From positions 1 through 31,077 of the IMG/VR virus record IMGVR_UViG_3300022752_000266: a stretch of 31,077 bases of DNA, one strand, 5' to 3'. Position 1 is the first letter of the stretch. Each line of letters opens with the position of its first letter. This stretch comes from a virus. This document shows, piece by piece, positions 22,328-28,429 of the stretch. The translations under genes were made by a program, and so were the position numbers. The notes beneath the pieces are model-generated. The model was not told where the DNA came from and did not search any database. It was given only the letters and a program-made list of their open reading frames with translations.

Positions 22328-22818
22328 TGGCTTTTGACCTTTCACAGTATCAAACTGTTCAGGAAAGAATTGACCTGTTCTGGGCTAAGTTTCCAGAAGG
22401 TCGCTTGAACTTGGAGATTGTTTTGTTGAATGAATCTCAGGTTGTTATGAAGGCTGAAGTGTTTTTAGATAAGGCAGATGAGAAACCTGCTGCTGTTGAT
22501 TTCGCTGAAGAACGCTTAGGCACTAGCCATATCAATAAAACAAGTTTTGTTGAGAATTGTGCTACTTCTGCTTATGGTCGTGCTATTAGTGCGCTTGGTG
22601 GTGAGTTCAGCCCTAAAGGTAAGAGACCTTCCGCTAGTGAGATGGATAAGGTAAATCGTGCTGAATGGGAGTCTTTGTATCAGAAGGCGGGTGAACAGTT
22701 TTACGAGAAAAATTTAGAAGGGTTAAGAACTACTTTTAAGTTGGCTCAAGATGCTGGTATGCCTGCGGATAGGTTAGAGAAGATTCAAGAATGGGGTAAG
22801 CAACTTGGAAATAGTTAG
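22327..22818 (+). CDS. Putative single-strand annealing protein (ERF/Rad52-like)
   Basis: A 163-residue protein right after the exonuclease region, joined by TAATG. The N-terminus (YQTVQERIDLFWAKFPEGRL) and beta strands (LEIVLLNESQVVMKAEVFLD) are followed by the highly characteristic NKTSFVENCATSAYGRAISA helix. That helix resembles the conserved xxTSAxGRAL segment of actinophage ERF/Rad52-like annealing proteins. The remainder (about residues 110-160) is a charged helical tail. Together with the YqaJ nuclease it would form a two-component recombination system. The fold assignment is inference by motif and synteny; a family search would settle it. Confidence 0.6.
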   Translation: MAFDLSQYQTVQERIDLFWAKFPEGRLNLEIVLLNESQVVMKAEVFLDKADEKPAAVDFAEERLGTSHINKTSFVENCATSAYGRAISALGGEFSPKGKRPSASEMDKVNRAEWESLYQKAGEQFYEKNLEGLRTTFKLAQDAGMPADRLEKIQEWGKQLGNS

Positions 22819-23143
22819 TCCTGACCAGGTTATCGCTAAACTCAATGAACTTATCCAGTCTGGCGAAAAGGGGATTAATGCTTTGTATGATGCCGAGTTT
22901 AAGGTTGCTGACAGGGATTTAGCGTATGAGAAGGCTTACCAGTCGGCTTTTCTTGAAGCTCAGGGAACTGTGGCTGATAGGACTGCTGTGGCTCGTCTAA
23001 AGACTGCTGAAGTAAAGTTTGAGTTAGATATGGCTAAAGTTGAGTTGAGTCGTGTCAAGGCGAAAATTAAGCAGATTAGTGATGCTGGAACTTTGACTGC
23101 TGTTATTGCTAAACAGGTGGAGTTGACCTTTAGGCATGGTTAG
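22805..23143 (+). CDS. Helical protein of the recombination operon
   Basis: A 112-residue, almost entirely helical and charged protein, with heptad-like runs in the middle (RDLAYEKAYQSAFLEAQGTV, then RLKTAEVKFELDMAKVELSR). It starts at TTG 22805, with GGGGTAAG upstream, and overlaps the previous gene by 14 bases. No ATG or GTG lies nearby in frame. No domain was recognised. Similar coiled-coil ORFs occur between annealing-protein and HNH genes in actinophages. It might be a partner of the recombinase, but this rests only on position. Confidence 0.55.
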   Translation: MEIVSPDQVIAKLNELIQSGEKGINALYDAEFKVADRDLAYEKAYQSAFLEAQGTVADRTAVARLKTAEVKFELDMAKVELSRVKAKIKQISDAGTLTAVIAKQVELTFRHG

Positions 23144-23474
23144 TAAGGCTGTCTGGTCTAGGGTGGTCAAGCGTGATGTTTGTTGCTGGCATTGTGGCAG
23201 GATAGACGATACGCTTGTCCCCCAACACCGTATAAATCGTGGTATGGGTGGCTCTAAATTGCTGGATGTTCCGTCTAATTTGATTGCTTTGTGTAGTGAA
23301 GCTAATGTTTTGATGGAATCTAATGCTGCTTTTAGGGATAAGGCTTTGGTTTATGGCTGGAAATTGGAGAGATTTAAGTTTCCTGAGCAGACTCCTATCT
23401 ATGATTTTATGAAGGGTGACTGGTTTTTGATTGATAATGATTGGAATAGGACTCTTTATCGTTTGAGTCTGTAG
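23136..23474 (+). CDS. HNH-like nuclease-fold protein with altered third motif
   Basis: A 112-residue protein, ATG 23136 overlapping the preceding stop by 8 bases. It has CCWHCG (Cys17, Cys20), then VPQHRINRGMGGSKL and the NLIALCSEANVLMES segment, a layout shared with phage HNH proteins (CxxC, H-R/H, then N...C). The third element, usually His-containing (CxxCH or HNH), reads CSEANVLMES and lacks the expected His, so catalysis is doubtful. The C-terminal half (about residues 70-112) is aromatic and unrecognised. It may be a degenerate nuclease, a DNA-binding zinc protein, or a distinct HNH subfamily. Confidence 0.6.
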   Translation: MVSKAVWSRVVKRDVCCWHCGRIDDTLVPQHRINRGMGGSKLLDVPSNLIALCSEANVLMESNAAFRDKALVYGWKLERFKFPEQTPIYDFMKGDWFLIDNDWNRTLYRLSL

Positions 23475-23485
23475 AAGGGGTTATT

Positions 23486-23734
23486 GTGGATAGTTTGGAA
23501 AGCGAACGAAATGGTTCGCACATTACAGAGAAACCTGATTTGCGGGTTTTGAAGTCTCACCAGGTTGCTAAGGCTCGTAGGTTTTATGAGTTGGAGATTG
23601 AGCAACTTAGGGCTATTCGGGACCAGAGAGACAAGATTATGTTTAATGCTGGTCGTTTTCAGGCTGGCGATAGGGATGATGTGGCTGTTGCAGCTAAGAA
23701 ACTTTGTGATGCTTTGATGATGGAAGAAGGGTAA
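23486..23734 (+). CDS. Small charged helical protein
   Basis: An 82-residue ORF starting at GTG 23486, preceded by GAAGGGG. A polar, probably disordered N-terminus (about 25 residues) precedes a helical part (HQVAKARRFYELEIEQLRAI, then DDVAVAAKKLCDALMMEEG). No family is recognised. It is linked by TAATG to an 18-codon ORF that leads into the replication initiator. This position, immediately before the initiator, suggests a regulatory or accessory role in replication but nothing in the sequence proves it. Confidence 0.55.
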   Translation: MDSLESERNGSHITEKPDLRVLKSHQVAKARRFYELEIEQLRAIRDQRDKIMFNAGRFQAGDRDDVAVAAKKLCDALMMEEG

Positions 23735-23790
23735 TGGTTATGAACCTACGCAAAAAAGGCTTTGTAAGGCTCGTAGGGGGCTTGAAATGA
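23734..23790 (+). CDS. 18-codon bridging ORF before the replication initiator
   Basis: A basic 18-residue ORF (MVMNLRKKGFVRLVGGLK) begins in a TAATG overlap with the upstream stop and ends in an ATGA overlap with the initiator start at 23787. It exactly spans the gap, so ribosomes could pass from the upstream gene to the initiator without release. AGAAGGG sits just before it. It may be a translational coupling leader rather than a functional peptide. Confidence 0.4.
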   Translation: MVMNLRKKGFVRLVGGLK

Positions 23791-24566
23791 GCGTAGAGAT
23801 GATTTCACTTGTTTTGAACCATTCTCGCTCTGAAGGGCGGGCTAAGGTCGTTTTGATTGGTATTGCTAATCATCATGGCGATAATGGTGCGTGGCCTAGT
23901 ATTGCTACTTTGGCTAAATACGCTAATTCTTCAGAAAGAAGTGTCAAGCGGGATATCAAGTATTTGCAGGAACTTGGTGAGTTGGTTGTTGAACCGCAGG
24001 GTGGTGAAGGTAAGAGCCAATACAAGACGAATAAGTATTGGATTTCGATTTCAGGGGTGACAGATGGTGCAATCAGGGGTGACAGAGTGGGTAAGTCAGG
24101 GGTGACTATATTGGCACACGAAACATCAATAGAACCATATATAACCATATATGCTCAATTTGAAGAATTTTGGAATGTTTATCCGAGAAAGGTCTCTAAG
24201 CGAGCTGCTTTGAAAGCGTTTGAGAGTGCTTTGGCTAGAAGTAGTTTTGATGAGATTTTGGCTGGTGCTATTCGGTTTGGTAATGACCGTAATTTGCCTG
24301 AGCCTGAGTTTATTCCGCATCCGACTACTTGGTTGAATGGCGATAGGTGGTTTGATGGTCCTTTGCCTGAGAGAAAGAAAACTAGAGAAGAGTTGCAGGC
24401 TGAATGGGATTTGGCGGAGCAGGAGCGTAAGGCTAAAGCTGCTGAAGCGCAGAAAGAGCGGGAGCGAATTTATGATGAGCAGATGGCTAAGGTTCAGGCA
24501 GCTCCACCAAAGTTTTGCGAACATGACAAAATCGTGTGGAATTGTCGGCTTTGTAAAAGCGTTTGA
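23787..24566 (+). CDS. Replication initiator with winged helix and in-gene origin
   Basis: A 259-residue protein. Residues 1-88 form a winged-helix domain: VVLIGIANHHGDNGAWPSIA, TLAKYANSSERSVKRDIKYL (recognition helix region) and a wing ending in KTNKYWISI. Residues about 123-190 (YAQFEEFWNVYPRKVSKRAA, LKAFESALAR, HPTTWLNGDRWF) match the C-terminal module of phage replication proteins of the lambda O or DnaD-like class. The tail is charged, then ends with Cys and His (FCEHDKIVWNCRLCKSV), a possible zinc site. Between the domains, codons 89-122 carry three DNA iterons and a tandem AT-rich repeat, like lambda ori inside gene O. No helicase or polymerase gene is in the window, so host enzymes are probably recruited. 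Confidence 0.8.
   Translation: MSVEMISLVLNHSRSEGRAKVVLIGIANHHGDNGAWPSIATLAKYANSSERSVKRDIKYLQELGELVVEPQGGEGKSQYKTNKYWISISGVTDGAIRGDRVGKSGVTILAHETSIEPYITIYAQFEEFWNVYPRKVSKRAALKAFESALARSSFDEILAGAIRFGNDRNLPEPEFIPHPTTWLNGDRWFDGPLPERKKTREELQAEWDLAEQERKAKAAEAQKERERIYDEQMAKVQAAPPKFCEHDKIVWNCRLCKSV
24051..24107 (+). repeat. Three origin iterons (TCAGGGGTGAC) inside the initiator gene
   Basis: Copies begin at 24051, 24073 and 24096, spaced 22 and 23 bases, about two helical turns. Copies 1 and 2 share 14 bases (TCAGGGGTGACAGA); copy 3 shares the first 11. Copy 2 lies in a different reading frame from 1 and 3, so the repeat is kept at DNA level, not protein level. Each has TCA/TGA inverted arms around GGGG. 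Confidence 0.8.
24133..24152 (+). repeat. Tandem AACCATATAT in AT-rich candidate unwinding element
   Basis: Two exact copies of AACCATATAT lie head to tail, 25 bases downstream of the iterons and within an AT-rich stretch. Next to the iterons this resembles the AT-rich melting region of lambda-type origins. Confidence 0.7.
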
Positions 24567-24582
24567 GTTATAGGATTGGGTT

Positions 24583-24858
24583 GTGGATGAGAACAAGGTT
24601 ATTTGTTTCCAATGCGGTTATTCGTGGGTTGTTTCTCCTGATAAGCGTGAGCGGACTGATTTGCTTTGTGTTTCTTGTCGTGCTAAACCCGCTAAGGTTC
24701 TTCAGTATGGGAACCTTAAATGTATTCCGCATCAGGGAGATTATGATGATGACGGAATTACACCAATGTCTGATGGGACTGCTGTCCTGCCAGGTAAAAG
24801 AATATGCAATCATGCCGATTGTGTAAATCCAAAACATATAGAAAAGAAAGAAGGGTAA
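24583..24858 (+). CDS. Zinc-binding, HNH-like small protein
   Basis: A 91-residue protein starting at GTG 24583. The N-terminal half has a four-cysteine zinc ribbon (Cys8 and Cys11 in CFQC, Cys29 and Cys32 in CVSC). The C-terminal half ends in CNHADCVNPKHIEKKEG, whose C-x(n)-CxNPxH arrangement is like the closing segment of HNH_3-type nucleases, with an upstream His (CIPHQGDYDDDG). Catalytic status is unclear. It follows the replication initiator and precedes the SSB-like gene, so a DNA-binding role in replication or recombination is likely. Several zinc proteins cluster in this region. Confidence 0.6.
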   Translation: MDENKVICFQCGYSWVVSPDKRERTDLLCVSCRAKPAKVLQYGNLKCIPHQGDYDDDGITPMSDGTAVLPGKRICNHADCVNPKHIEKKEG

Positions 24859-24859
24859 A

Positions 24860-25153
24860 ATGCCCAATCAAATCCAAGCATCAAATCTGTCGGTTACTAA
24901 GGTTTTTCCTAAGTTTTTTATAGCTCAGGACACTTTTAGGAAGGCTGATGGGACTGAAGGGAAGTTAAATTATAAAATTTGGTCTAGTCATCCTGTGAAG
25001 GTTGGTGAAGTTGTGAATGTTCGTGGTAGTGCTTCAGCGAATGTGAACGAGTTTACTGATAAGGAAGGTAAACCTGTTGTGTATGGTCAGTTGACTATTA
25101 ACGCTAATGAAGTTGTCGTGTTGTCTGCTGGTTCATCTTGGGAAACATTTTGA
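24860..25153 (+). CDS. SSB-like OB-fold protein
   Basis: A 97-residue beta-rich protein. The order of strands (SNLSVTKVFPKFFIAQDTF, LNYKIWSSHPVKVGEVVNVR, GSASANVNEFTDKEGKPVVY, GQLTINANEVVVL) follows the pattern of single-strand binding proteins, including the VGEVVNVRG strand and the basic-acidic FTDKEGKPVV hairpin typical of SSB L45-type loops. It is shorter than bacterial SSB and lacks the long acidic DDDIPF tail, ending in SSWETF. It lies between the initiator and resolvase genes. ATG 24860 follows AAGAAGGG. The OB-fold call is inference from pattern and context. Confidence 0.55.
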   Translation: MPNQIQASNLSVTKVFPKFFIAQDTFRKADGTEGKLNYKIWSSHPVKVGEVVNVRGSASANVNEFTDKEGKPVVYGQLTINANEVVVLSAGSSWETF

Positions 25154-25308
25154 TTGCCGCAATAGCTATTGTTAGTGCAACTATTTTGAGTTTTGTTTGG
25201 TTGGGGCTGAATAGTCCTGACGATAATACGGCTTTGTTGGGCTATGTTATGGCTACTATTTGGTTCCTTGTTCTTTGTGCCACTTATTATAGAAAGTATG
25301 ATAAGTAG
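25150..25308 (+). CDS. Small two-helix membrane protein
   Basis: A 52-residue ORF starting at TTG 25150, overlapping the upstream stop by four bases (TTGA). It has two hydrophobic segments (about residues 2-19 and 29-45) separated by NSPDDNTA, and ends in a basic YYRKYDK tail. Its 3' end overlaps the RusA start by 11 bases. It sits oddly in a replication block. The strict coupling supports translation. No family is recognised. It may be a membrane anchor or superinfection-related protein. Confidence 0.5.
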   Translation: MIAAIAIVSATILSFVWLGLNSPDDNTALLGYVMATIWFLVLCATYYRKYDK

Positions 25309-25681
25309 GTTTGAAGTTGAAGGTTTACCTGCACCGCAAGGCTCTAAAAGGCATGTTGGGAATAATCGTTTTATTGAAGCGAGTAAGAATCTTCCTGCTT
25401 GGCGAGCTGCGATAGAAGAAGAGTGTAGGTCTCTTTTTGATGAGCCTATTGATGGGGCTTTGGAAGTGGAACTTTGGTTTTATCTTCCGAAGCCTTCTTC
25501 TGTTTCTAGGGAGTTTCCGTCTGTGATGCCTGATTTAGATAAGTTGGTTAGAGCTGTTGGGGATGGTTTGACTAAGGGTGGGGCTATTGTAGATGATGCC
25601 AGGATTGTGAATTTGTTGGCTTATAAACGGTATTCGGTTGATGGTTGGACTGGCGTGAAGGTCCAGATTACTCATTTATAA
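25298..25681 (+). CDS. rusA: RusA-type Holliday-junction resolvase
   Basis: A 127-residue protein expected to cut four-way DNA junctions and resolve recombination or replication intermediates. ATG 25298 is preceded by AGAAAG; the longer in-frame ORF (25244) runs through the membrane gene and is not preferred. The opening EVEGLPAPQGSKRHVGNNRF fits the family start (P-x-x-KxR). The core VMPDLDKLVRAVGDGLTKGG then AIVDDARIVNLLAYKRY contains the essential acidic residues (two Asp in PDLD, one in VDD). Length is close to Escherichia coli RusA (120 residues). It closes the replication and recombination block. Confidence 0.88.
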   Translation: MISRFEVEGLPAPQGSKRHVGNNRFIEASKNLPAWRAAIEEECRSLFDEPIDGALEVELWFYLPKPSSVSREFPSVMPDLDKLVRAVGDGLTKGGAIVDDARIVNLLAYKRYSVDGWTGVKVQITHL

Positions 25682-25693
25682 CGATTTCGTTAT
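25678..25693. promoter_or_regulatory. Inverted repeat ATAACGA-TT-TCGTTAT, candidate operator
   Basis: A perfect 16-base palindrome with 7-bp arms and a two-base centre, overlapping the rusA stop. It lies 15 bases upstream of a TTGTGT -35 element. A related pair of ATAACG half-sites lies at the same distance before the promoter at 30.5 kb. Confidence 0.6.
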
Positions 25694-25705
25694 TTATGGT
25701 TTTAC

Positions 25706-25737
25706 TGCTTGTGTCTAAGTGGTTTCTGGTTTAGATT
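25706..25737 (+). promoter_or_regulatory. Candidate promoter TTGTGT-N17-TAGATT
   Basis: TGCTTGTGT (25706-25714, -35 hexamer at 25709) and TAGATT (25732-25737) are separated by 17 bases. The nine-base -35 region is identical to that at 30506-30514. It would drive the small-gene block from 25766. Confidence 0.5.
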
Positions 25738-25765
25738 TGGTTTATACCGAGAGAAAGGGTTATGA

Positions 25766-25894
25766 ATGGCAAAGCATAGAGCCGAGTTTAGTTGGCGTTG
25801 TTTATTGTTTGGTCAGTTTTATCGTTTGCGTAATCGTTGGCGTTTCTTTGTGAAACCTGATTTGAAGAGAAAGGTTCGTAATGTCTTGGGCTGA
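25766..25894 (+). CDS. Small basic protein, Arg-rich
   Basis: A 42-residue ORF starting at ATG 25766 with GAGAAAGGG upstream. It is very basic and aromatic (FSWRCLLFGQFYRLRNRWRF, then VKPDLKRKVRNVLG). It overlaps the next gene by 14 bases. A tiny alternative ATG at 25762 gives only five codons. The composition suggests nucleic acid or membrane contact. No function can be assigned. It is the first gene after the candidate promoter at 25706. Confidence 0.45.
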   Translation: MAKHRAEFSWRCLLFGQFYRLRNRWRFFVKPDLKRKVRNVLG

Positions 25895-26249
25895 ATCTGA
25901 GAAGTTGAATGAGTGGATTCATAGGGCTTATGAGAATGGTCGTGCTGAAGAGCGTGAACGCATCATCAAACTAATAGATGCTTACGCAATAAAAGATTTA
26001 ACTTTAGACCTAGATAATCCTCTTAAAGAATCTTTAGCCTTTGTTGCTAATACATATGCAAATATGGGGCATGATTTTGGGGTTATAGATGAACGTGAAC
26101 GCATCATCAAACTGCTAGAAGAACTAAAAGCTGAAAAACTTACACCAGAGCAAGCATTAGAAAAGGGTTGGTGTTTTGATGAATCTATTGGTAGATGGTG
26201 GTTACCACAAGAAATTCTTATTGCTCTTATCAAGGGAGAAAACAAATGA
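25881..26249 (+). CDS. Acidic helical protein with internal duplication
   Basis: A 122-residue helical protein. An ERERIIKL motif occurs twice (about residues 24-31 and 71-78), encoded by an exact 20-base DNA repeat. It begins WAESEKLNEWIHRAYENGRA and ends with an aromatic segment (CFDESIGRWWLPQEILIALI). The middle (from about 25974) is more A-rich in codon choice than its neighbours. ATG 25881 has AGAAAGG upstream. No enzyme motif was recognised. Similar E-R-E-R-I-I-K-L-L-E units occur in other phage ORFs of unknown role. The stop overlaps the next start as ATGA. Confidence 0.6.
   Translation: MSWAESEKLNEWIHRAYENGRAEERERIIKLIDAYAIKDLTLDLDNPLKESLAFVANTYANMGHDFGVIDERERIIKLLEELKAEKLTPEQALEKGWCFDESIGRWWLPQEILIALIKGENK
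25953..26113 (+). repeat. Exact 20-bp direct repeat (25953-25972 and 26094-26113)
   Basis: CGTGAACGCATCATCAAACT occurs twice, 141 bases (47 codons) apart and in the same frame, coding for RERIIKL. Exact identity at synonymous positions suggests a recent duplication or a selected DNA site. Confidence 0.85.
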
Positions 26250-26332
26250 GTGATTGCACTTGTGATAGATGTAGCGACAGAGATTGTTCATGTCAACAAC
26301 TGTGCGATTCATGTAAAACAAAGGAAAACTAA
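26246..26332 (+). CDS. Cysteine-rich 28-residue miniprotein
   Basis: A 28-residue ORF with seven cysteines (positions 4, 6, 9, 14, 16, 20 and 23), a quarter of the protein. It has an excellent Shine-Dalgarno (AAGGGAGAAAA) and is coupled on both sides: ATGA with the upstream stop and TAATG with the next start. The spacing (C-x-C-x2-C and C-x-C-x3-C-x2-C) suggests a metal-binding knuckle. It is too small for usual gene callers. It could bind zinc and modulate a host protein, but no family is known to me. Confidence 0.6.
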   Translation: MSDCTCDRCSDRDCSCQQLCDSCKTKEN

Positions 26333-26532
26333 TGGAATTTGAAGAATGGATAAAGATTGGTCGGGAAAAGAAGTGGATTAGCAAACCTGTTTGTGAAACA
26401 CATGATGGTTTACCTATGACTAAAGAAGAGTTAGATGCTTGGGATGAAGGGGGAGACCCTTGTATTCACGCTTTGCGTTTGTATCAAGCTGAAGAAGATT
26501 TTGATTCTGCTGAAGGCAGCTCTAATGCTTGA
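26332..26532 (+). CDS. Small acidic phage protein, WDEGGDPC-containing
   Basis: A 66-residue protein with the pattern WIKIGREKKWISKPVCETHD, GLPMTKEELDAWDEGGDPC, HALRLY. This arrangement recurs in actinophages as a short uncharacterised family. Two Cys and two His (Cys21, His24, Cys43 and His46 region) could bind a metal ion. It starts in TAATG with the Cys-rich miniprotein, and its stop overlaps the next gene by 8 bases. No function is known. Confidence 0.65.
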   Translation: MEFEEWIKIGREKKWISKPVCETHDGLPMTKEELDAWDEGGDPCIHALRLYQAEEDFDSAEGSSNA

Positions 26533-26653
26533 ATTATTGGCTTCTATTGGGGTGGTTGGTGTCCTAATGTTAGTGGTTGGATTTTTCACTATCTTATATT
26601 TAGCGAAATTGATTGATGATAAAAATGATTATGAAGGGAATGATGATGAATAA
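26525..26653 (+). CDS. Small single-helix membrane protein
   Basis: A 42-residue ORF from ATG 26525, overlapping the previous gene by 8 bases. It has one long membrane helix (about residues 4-26: LLASIGVVGVLMLVVGFFTI region) and an acidic tail (LIDDKNDYEGNDDE). A longer in-frame start exists (26435) but would run through the previous gene. No family is recognised. It may be a membrane-anchored regulator of host or superinfection. Confidence 0.5.
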   Translation: MLELLASIGVVGVLMLVVGFFTILYLAKLIDDKNDYEGNDDE

Positions 26654-26849
26654 AAAAGCGGAAGATGCAGTTAAGTTTTTGCGTGACGATAATTTGGTTT
26701 GGTCAGCAGATTTTGATGCTGTCAGACATAAGATAGCAGATGTTATTGAAGAAACTAATACAGTAACTCATCCTGTTGTTTTAGCAAGCATTAGGGAGTT
26801 ATGCGCCAATATTACTAGCCCTATTTTATTGGATGGCAAAGATGCTTGA
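26646..26849 (+). CDS. Small helical protein of unknown function
   Basis: A 67-residue ORF. Among three adjacent in-frame ATGs (26640, 26643, 26646) the last is chosen because AAGGGA ends six bases before it. The sequence is helical (KKAEDAVKFLRDDNLVWSAD, then HKIADVIEETNTV and ASIRELCANITSPI). It overlaps the upstream gene by 8 bases and the downstream gene by up to 17. No recognised domain; a compact helical regulator is possible. Confidence 0.5.
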   Translation: MNKKAEDAVKFLRDDNLVWSADFDAVRHKIADVIEETNTVTHPVVLASIRELCANITSPILLDGKDA

Positions 26850-27066
26850 AGATTTGAATATACCAGGCAAGGTATTTTCCTGTAGAGTTAAAAGCATAAA
26901 GAATGATTTATCGGATGCTGATGCCAAGATATTTGAAGAAGCTGTGATGAATCCTAGTTGGCAGTTGACGGTGCTATCACGAGAGTTAAAGAAGCGAAAC
27001 ATAAACATTAGTGATAACAGTATGCGGAGACATAGATTGAAGGCTTGCTCATGTTGGAAAATTTAG
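26833..27066 (+). CDS. Small helix-turn-helix-like protein
   Basis: A 77-residue protein (ATG 26833, or ATG 26842). The C-terminal half (PSWQLTVLSRELKKRNINIS, then DNSMRRHRLKAC) has the form of a short DNA-binding helix-turn-helix: a helix, a turn around Asn-Ile-Asn, then a basic recognition helix with RRHR. It is followed by CSCWKI. Similar ORFs sit directly before metallophosphoesterase genes in actinophages. It may regulate the local operon or bind phage DNA. It overlaps the next gene by 16 bases. Confidence 0.6.
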   Translation: MAKMLEDLNIPGKVFSCRVKSIKNDLSDADAKIFEEAVMNPSWQLTVLSRELKKRNINISDNSMRRHRLKACSCWKI

Positions 27067-28217
27067 CTACTCCTGCACCTAAAATAAATCCACCTTCTGG
27101 TTGGAATCCAGCAGTTGAGTTTGATGGAACTGAAGGTGAAGCAATCTTGCCACCTGTTCAGGATGATGAAAAGCCTGATTTTGACCAATTTTTGGTTGAT
27201 GCTGGTTTTGACCCTGAATTGATTGAGATTGTTGGTGAACCTAGAACTTCTCGCTGGCAGGTTGCTAGACCGTTTCCGCTTGAACCTATGTGGCTAACTT
27301 CCTATAAGTTTCGATTTAGGAAGCGTAATGCTGTAGTTGATTTGCCTTTGTTGTATTCGCAAGCCAAGAAAACTAAAAAGATTGAACCTAAGACTTCAGT
27401 TTCTGGTAAGGCTTTGGTTGTGTTGTGGTCGGATTTACAGGTAGGTAAGGCTGACCATAGGGGCGGAACTGAAGAATTTTTGCAGCGTGTGGAAGAGAAA
27501 AAGAAAGCTCTTATTGCGAAATGTAGGGAAGTAAAACCTGAAAAGATTGTATTTTGTGATGTTGGCGATACTATCGAGAATTTTGGTAATGCCGCTAATT
27601 TGATGCAGTTAAGAACAAATACGCTAAGTATTATGCAACAGGTTGACCTTGCTACTACTCTAGCGTGGGATGTTTTGAAGGAACTTTGTAAGTTTGCTCC
27701 TGTTTCTTATCTTTCGGTTGGTAGTAATCATTGTCAATGGCGTGTATCTAAACAGCGTGTGGGTAATACTTTGGATGATTGGGGTATTCATATTGGTAGG
27801 ACTTTGGCTCGGTTGAGTAATGAAGTTGGTTTGCCTATCAAGTTTTTTGAACCGCAACCTAATGATGAGAGTTTGGCTTACGACATTTTCGGGGATACTA
27901 AACATATTTTGGGGTTGTGGCATGGACATCAAAGTTCCCGACCTGACCAAGTTCCTACTTGGTGGCGGCAACAGGCTTTTGGTAAGCAACCTGTTCACGC
28001 TGCAACTATCGGTGTGAGCGGGCATTTTCATCATTTACGGGTTCAGGAACTTGGTTCTACACCATCTGGTTCTAGCAGGTTTTGGATTCAAGCCGCTACT
28101 TTAGATAATGGTAGTAATTGGTTTAGGCATACTGCTGGTGAAGATAGCCAACCTGGTTTGGTTTGTTTTGCTGTTGAAAAGGGAAAGGATTTTACTGGGA
28201 CTGTCTGGAAGTTGTAA
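27051..28217 (+). CDS. Calcineurin-like metallophosphoesterase
   Basis: A 388-residue enzyme, ATG 27051 with GAAGG upstream. After a Pro-rich, likely flexible N-terminus (about 80 residues), it shows the five phosphoesterase blocks: SDLQVGKADH (Asp128, with Gln replacing the usual His), GDTIEN (Asp173), GSNHCQW (Asn226, His227), HGHQ (His291, His293) and GHFHH (His325, His327). These bind two metal ions. Such phage proteins are thought to be DNA exonucleases or repair phosphatases of the Mre11/SbcD class. The Gln in block one is known in some relatives. It is followed directly by a small zinc-like protein and a DNA methyltransferase. Confidence 0.85.
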   Translation: MLENLATPAPKINPPSGWNPAVEFDGTEGEAILPPVQDDEKPDFDQFLVDAGFDPELIEIVGEPRTSRWQVARPFPLEPMWLTSYKFRFRKRNAVVDLPLLYSQAKKTKKIEPKTSVSGKALVVLWSDLQVGKADHRGGTEEFLQRVEEKKKALIAKCREVKPEKIVFCDVGDTIENFGNAANLMQLRTNTLSIMQQVDLATTLAWDVLKELCKFAPVSYLSVGSNHCQWRVSKQRVGNTLDDWGIHIGRTLARLSNEVGLPIKFFEPQPNDESLAYDIFGDTKHILGLWHGHQSSRPDQVPTWWRQQAFGKQPVHAATIGVSGHFHHLRVQELGSTPSGSSRFWIQAATLDNGSNWFRHTAGEDSQPGLVCFAVEKGKDFTGTVWKL

Positions 28218-28427
28218 ATGGTTCGTGAGCGTTGTTCTTGTGGGGCAGAGTTTGAGACGGATGAGAAGTCTGCTTTGCAGTTGTTGAAGTCTTGGCGGGC
28301 AACGCATATTCATTCGTTGAGTGAGCCTAATACTTTTGTGAATGTTAGTTCGCAGGTTGAGCAGGGTTCACAGGCGATTGTGAGAGAACCTGAGTTGCAG
28401 ATTGGTTTTAGACCAGAAGAAGAGTAA
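28218..28427 (+). CDS. Small putative zinc-binding protein
   Basis: A 69-residue ORF immediately after the phosphoesterase stop. Cys6 and Cys8 (RCSCGAEF) and the two His in THIH (about residues 30-32) could form one zinc site, like a short zinc finger. The remainder is polar and likely disordered (VNVSSQVEQGSQAIVREPEL). It lies two bases before the methyltransferase. No function is established. Confidence 0.55.
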   Translation: MVRERCSCGAEFETDEKSALQLLKSWRATHIHSLSEPNTFVNVSSQVEQGSQAIVREPELQIGFRPEEE

Positions 28428-28429
28428 TT

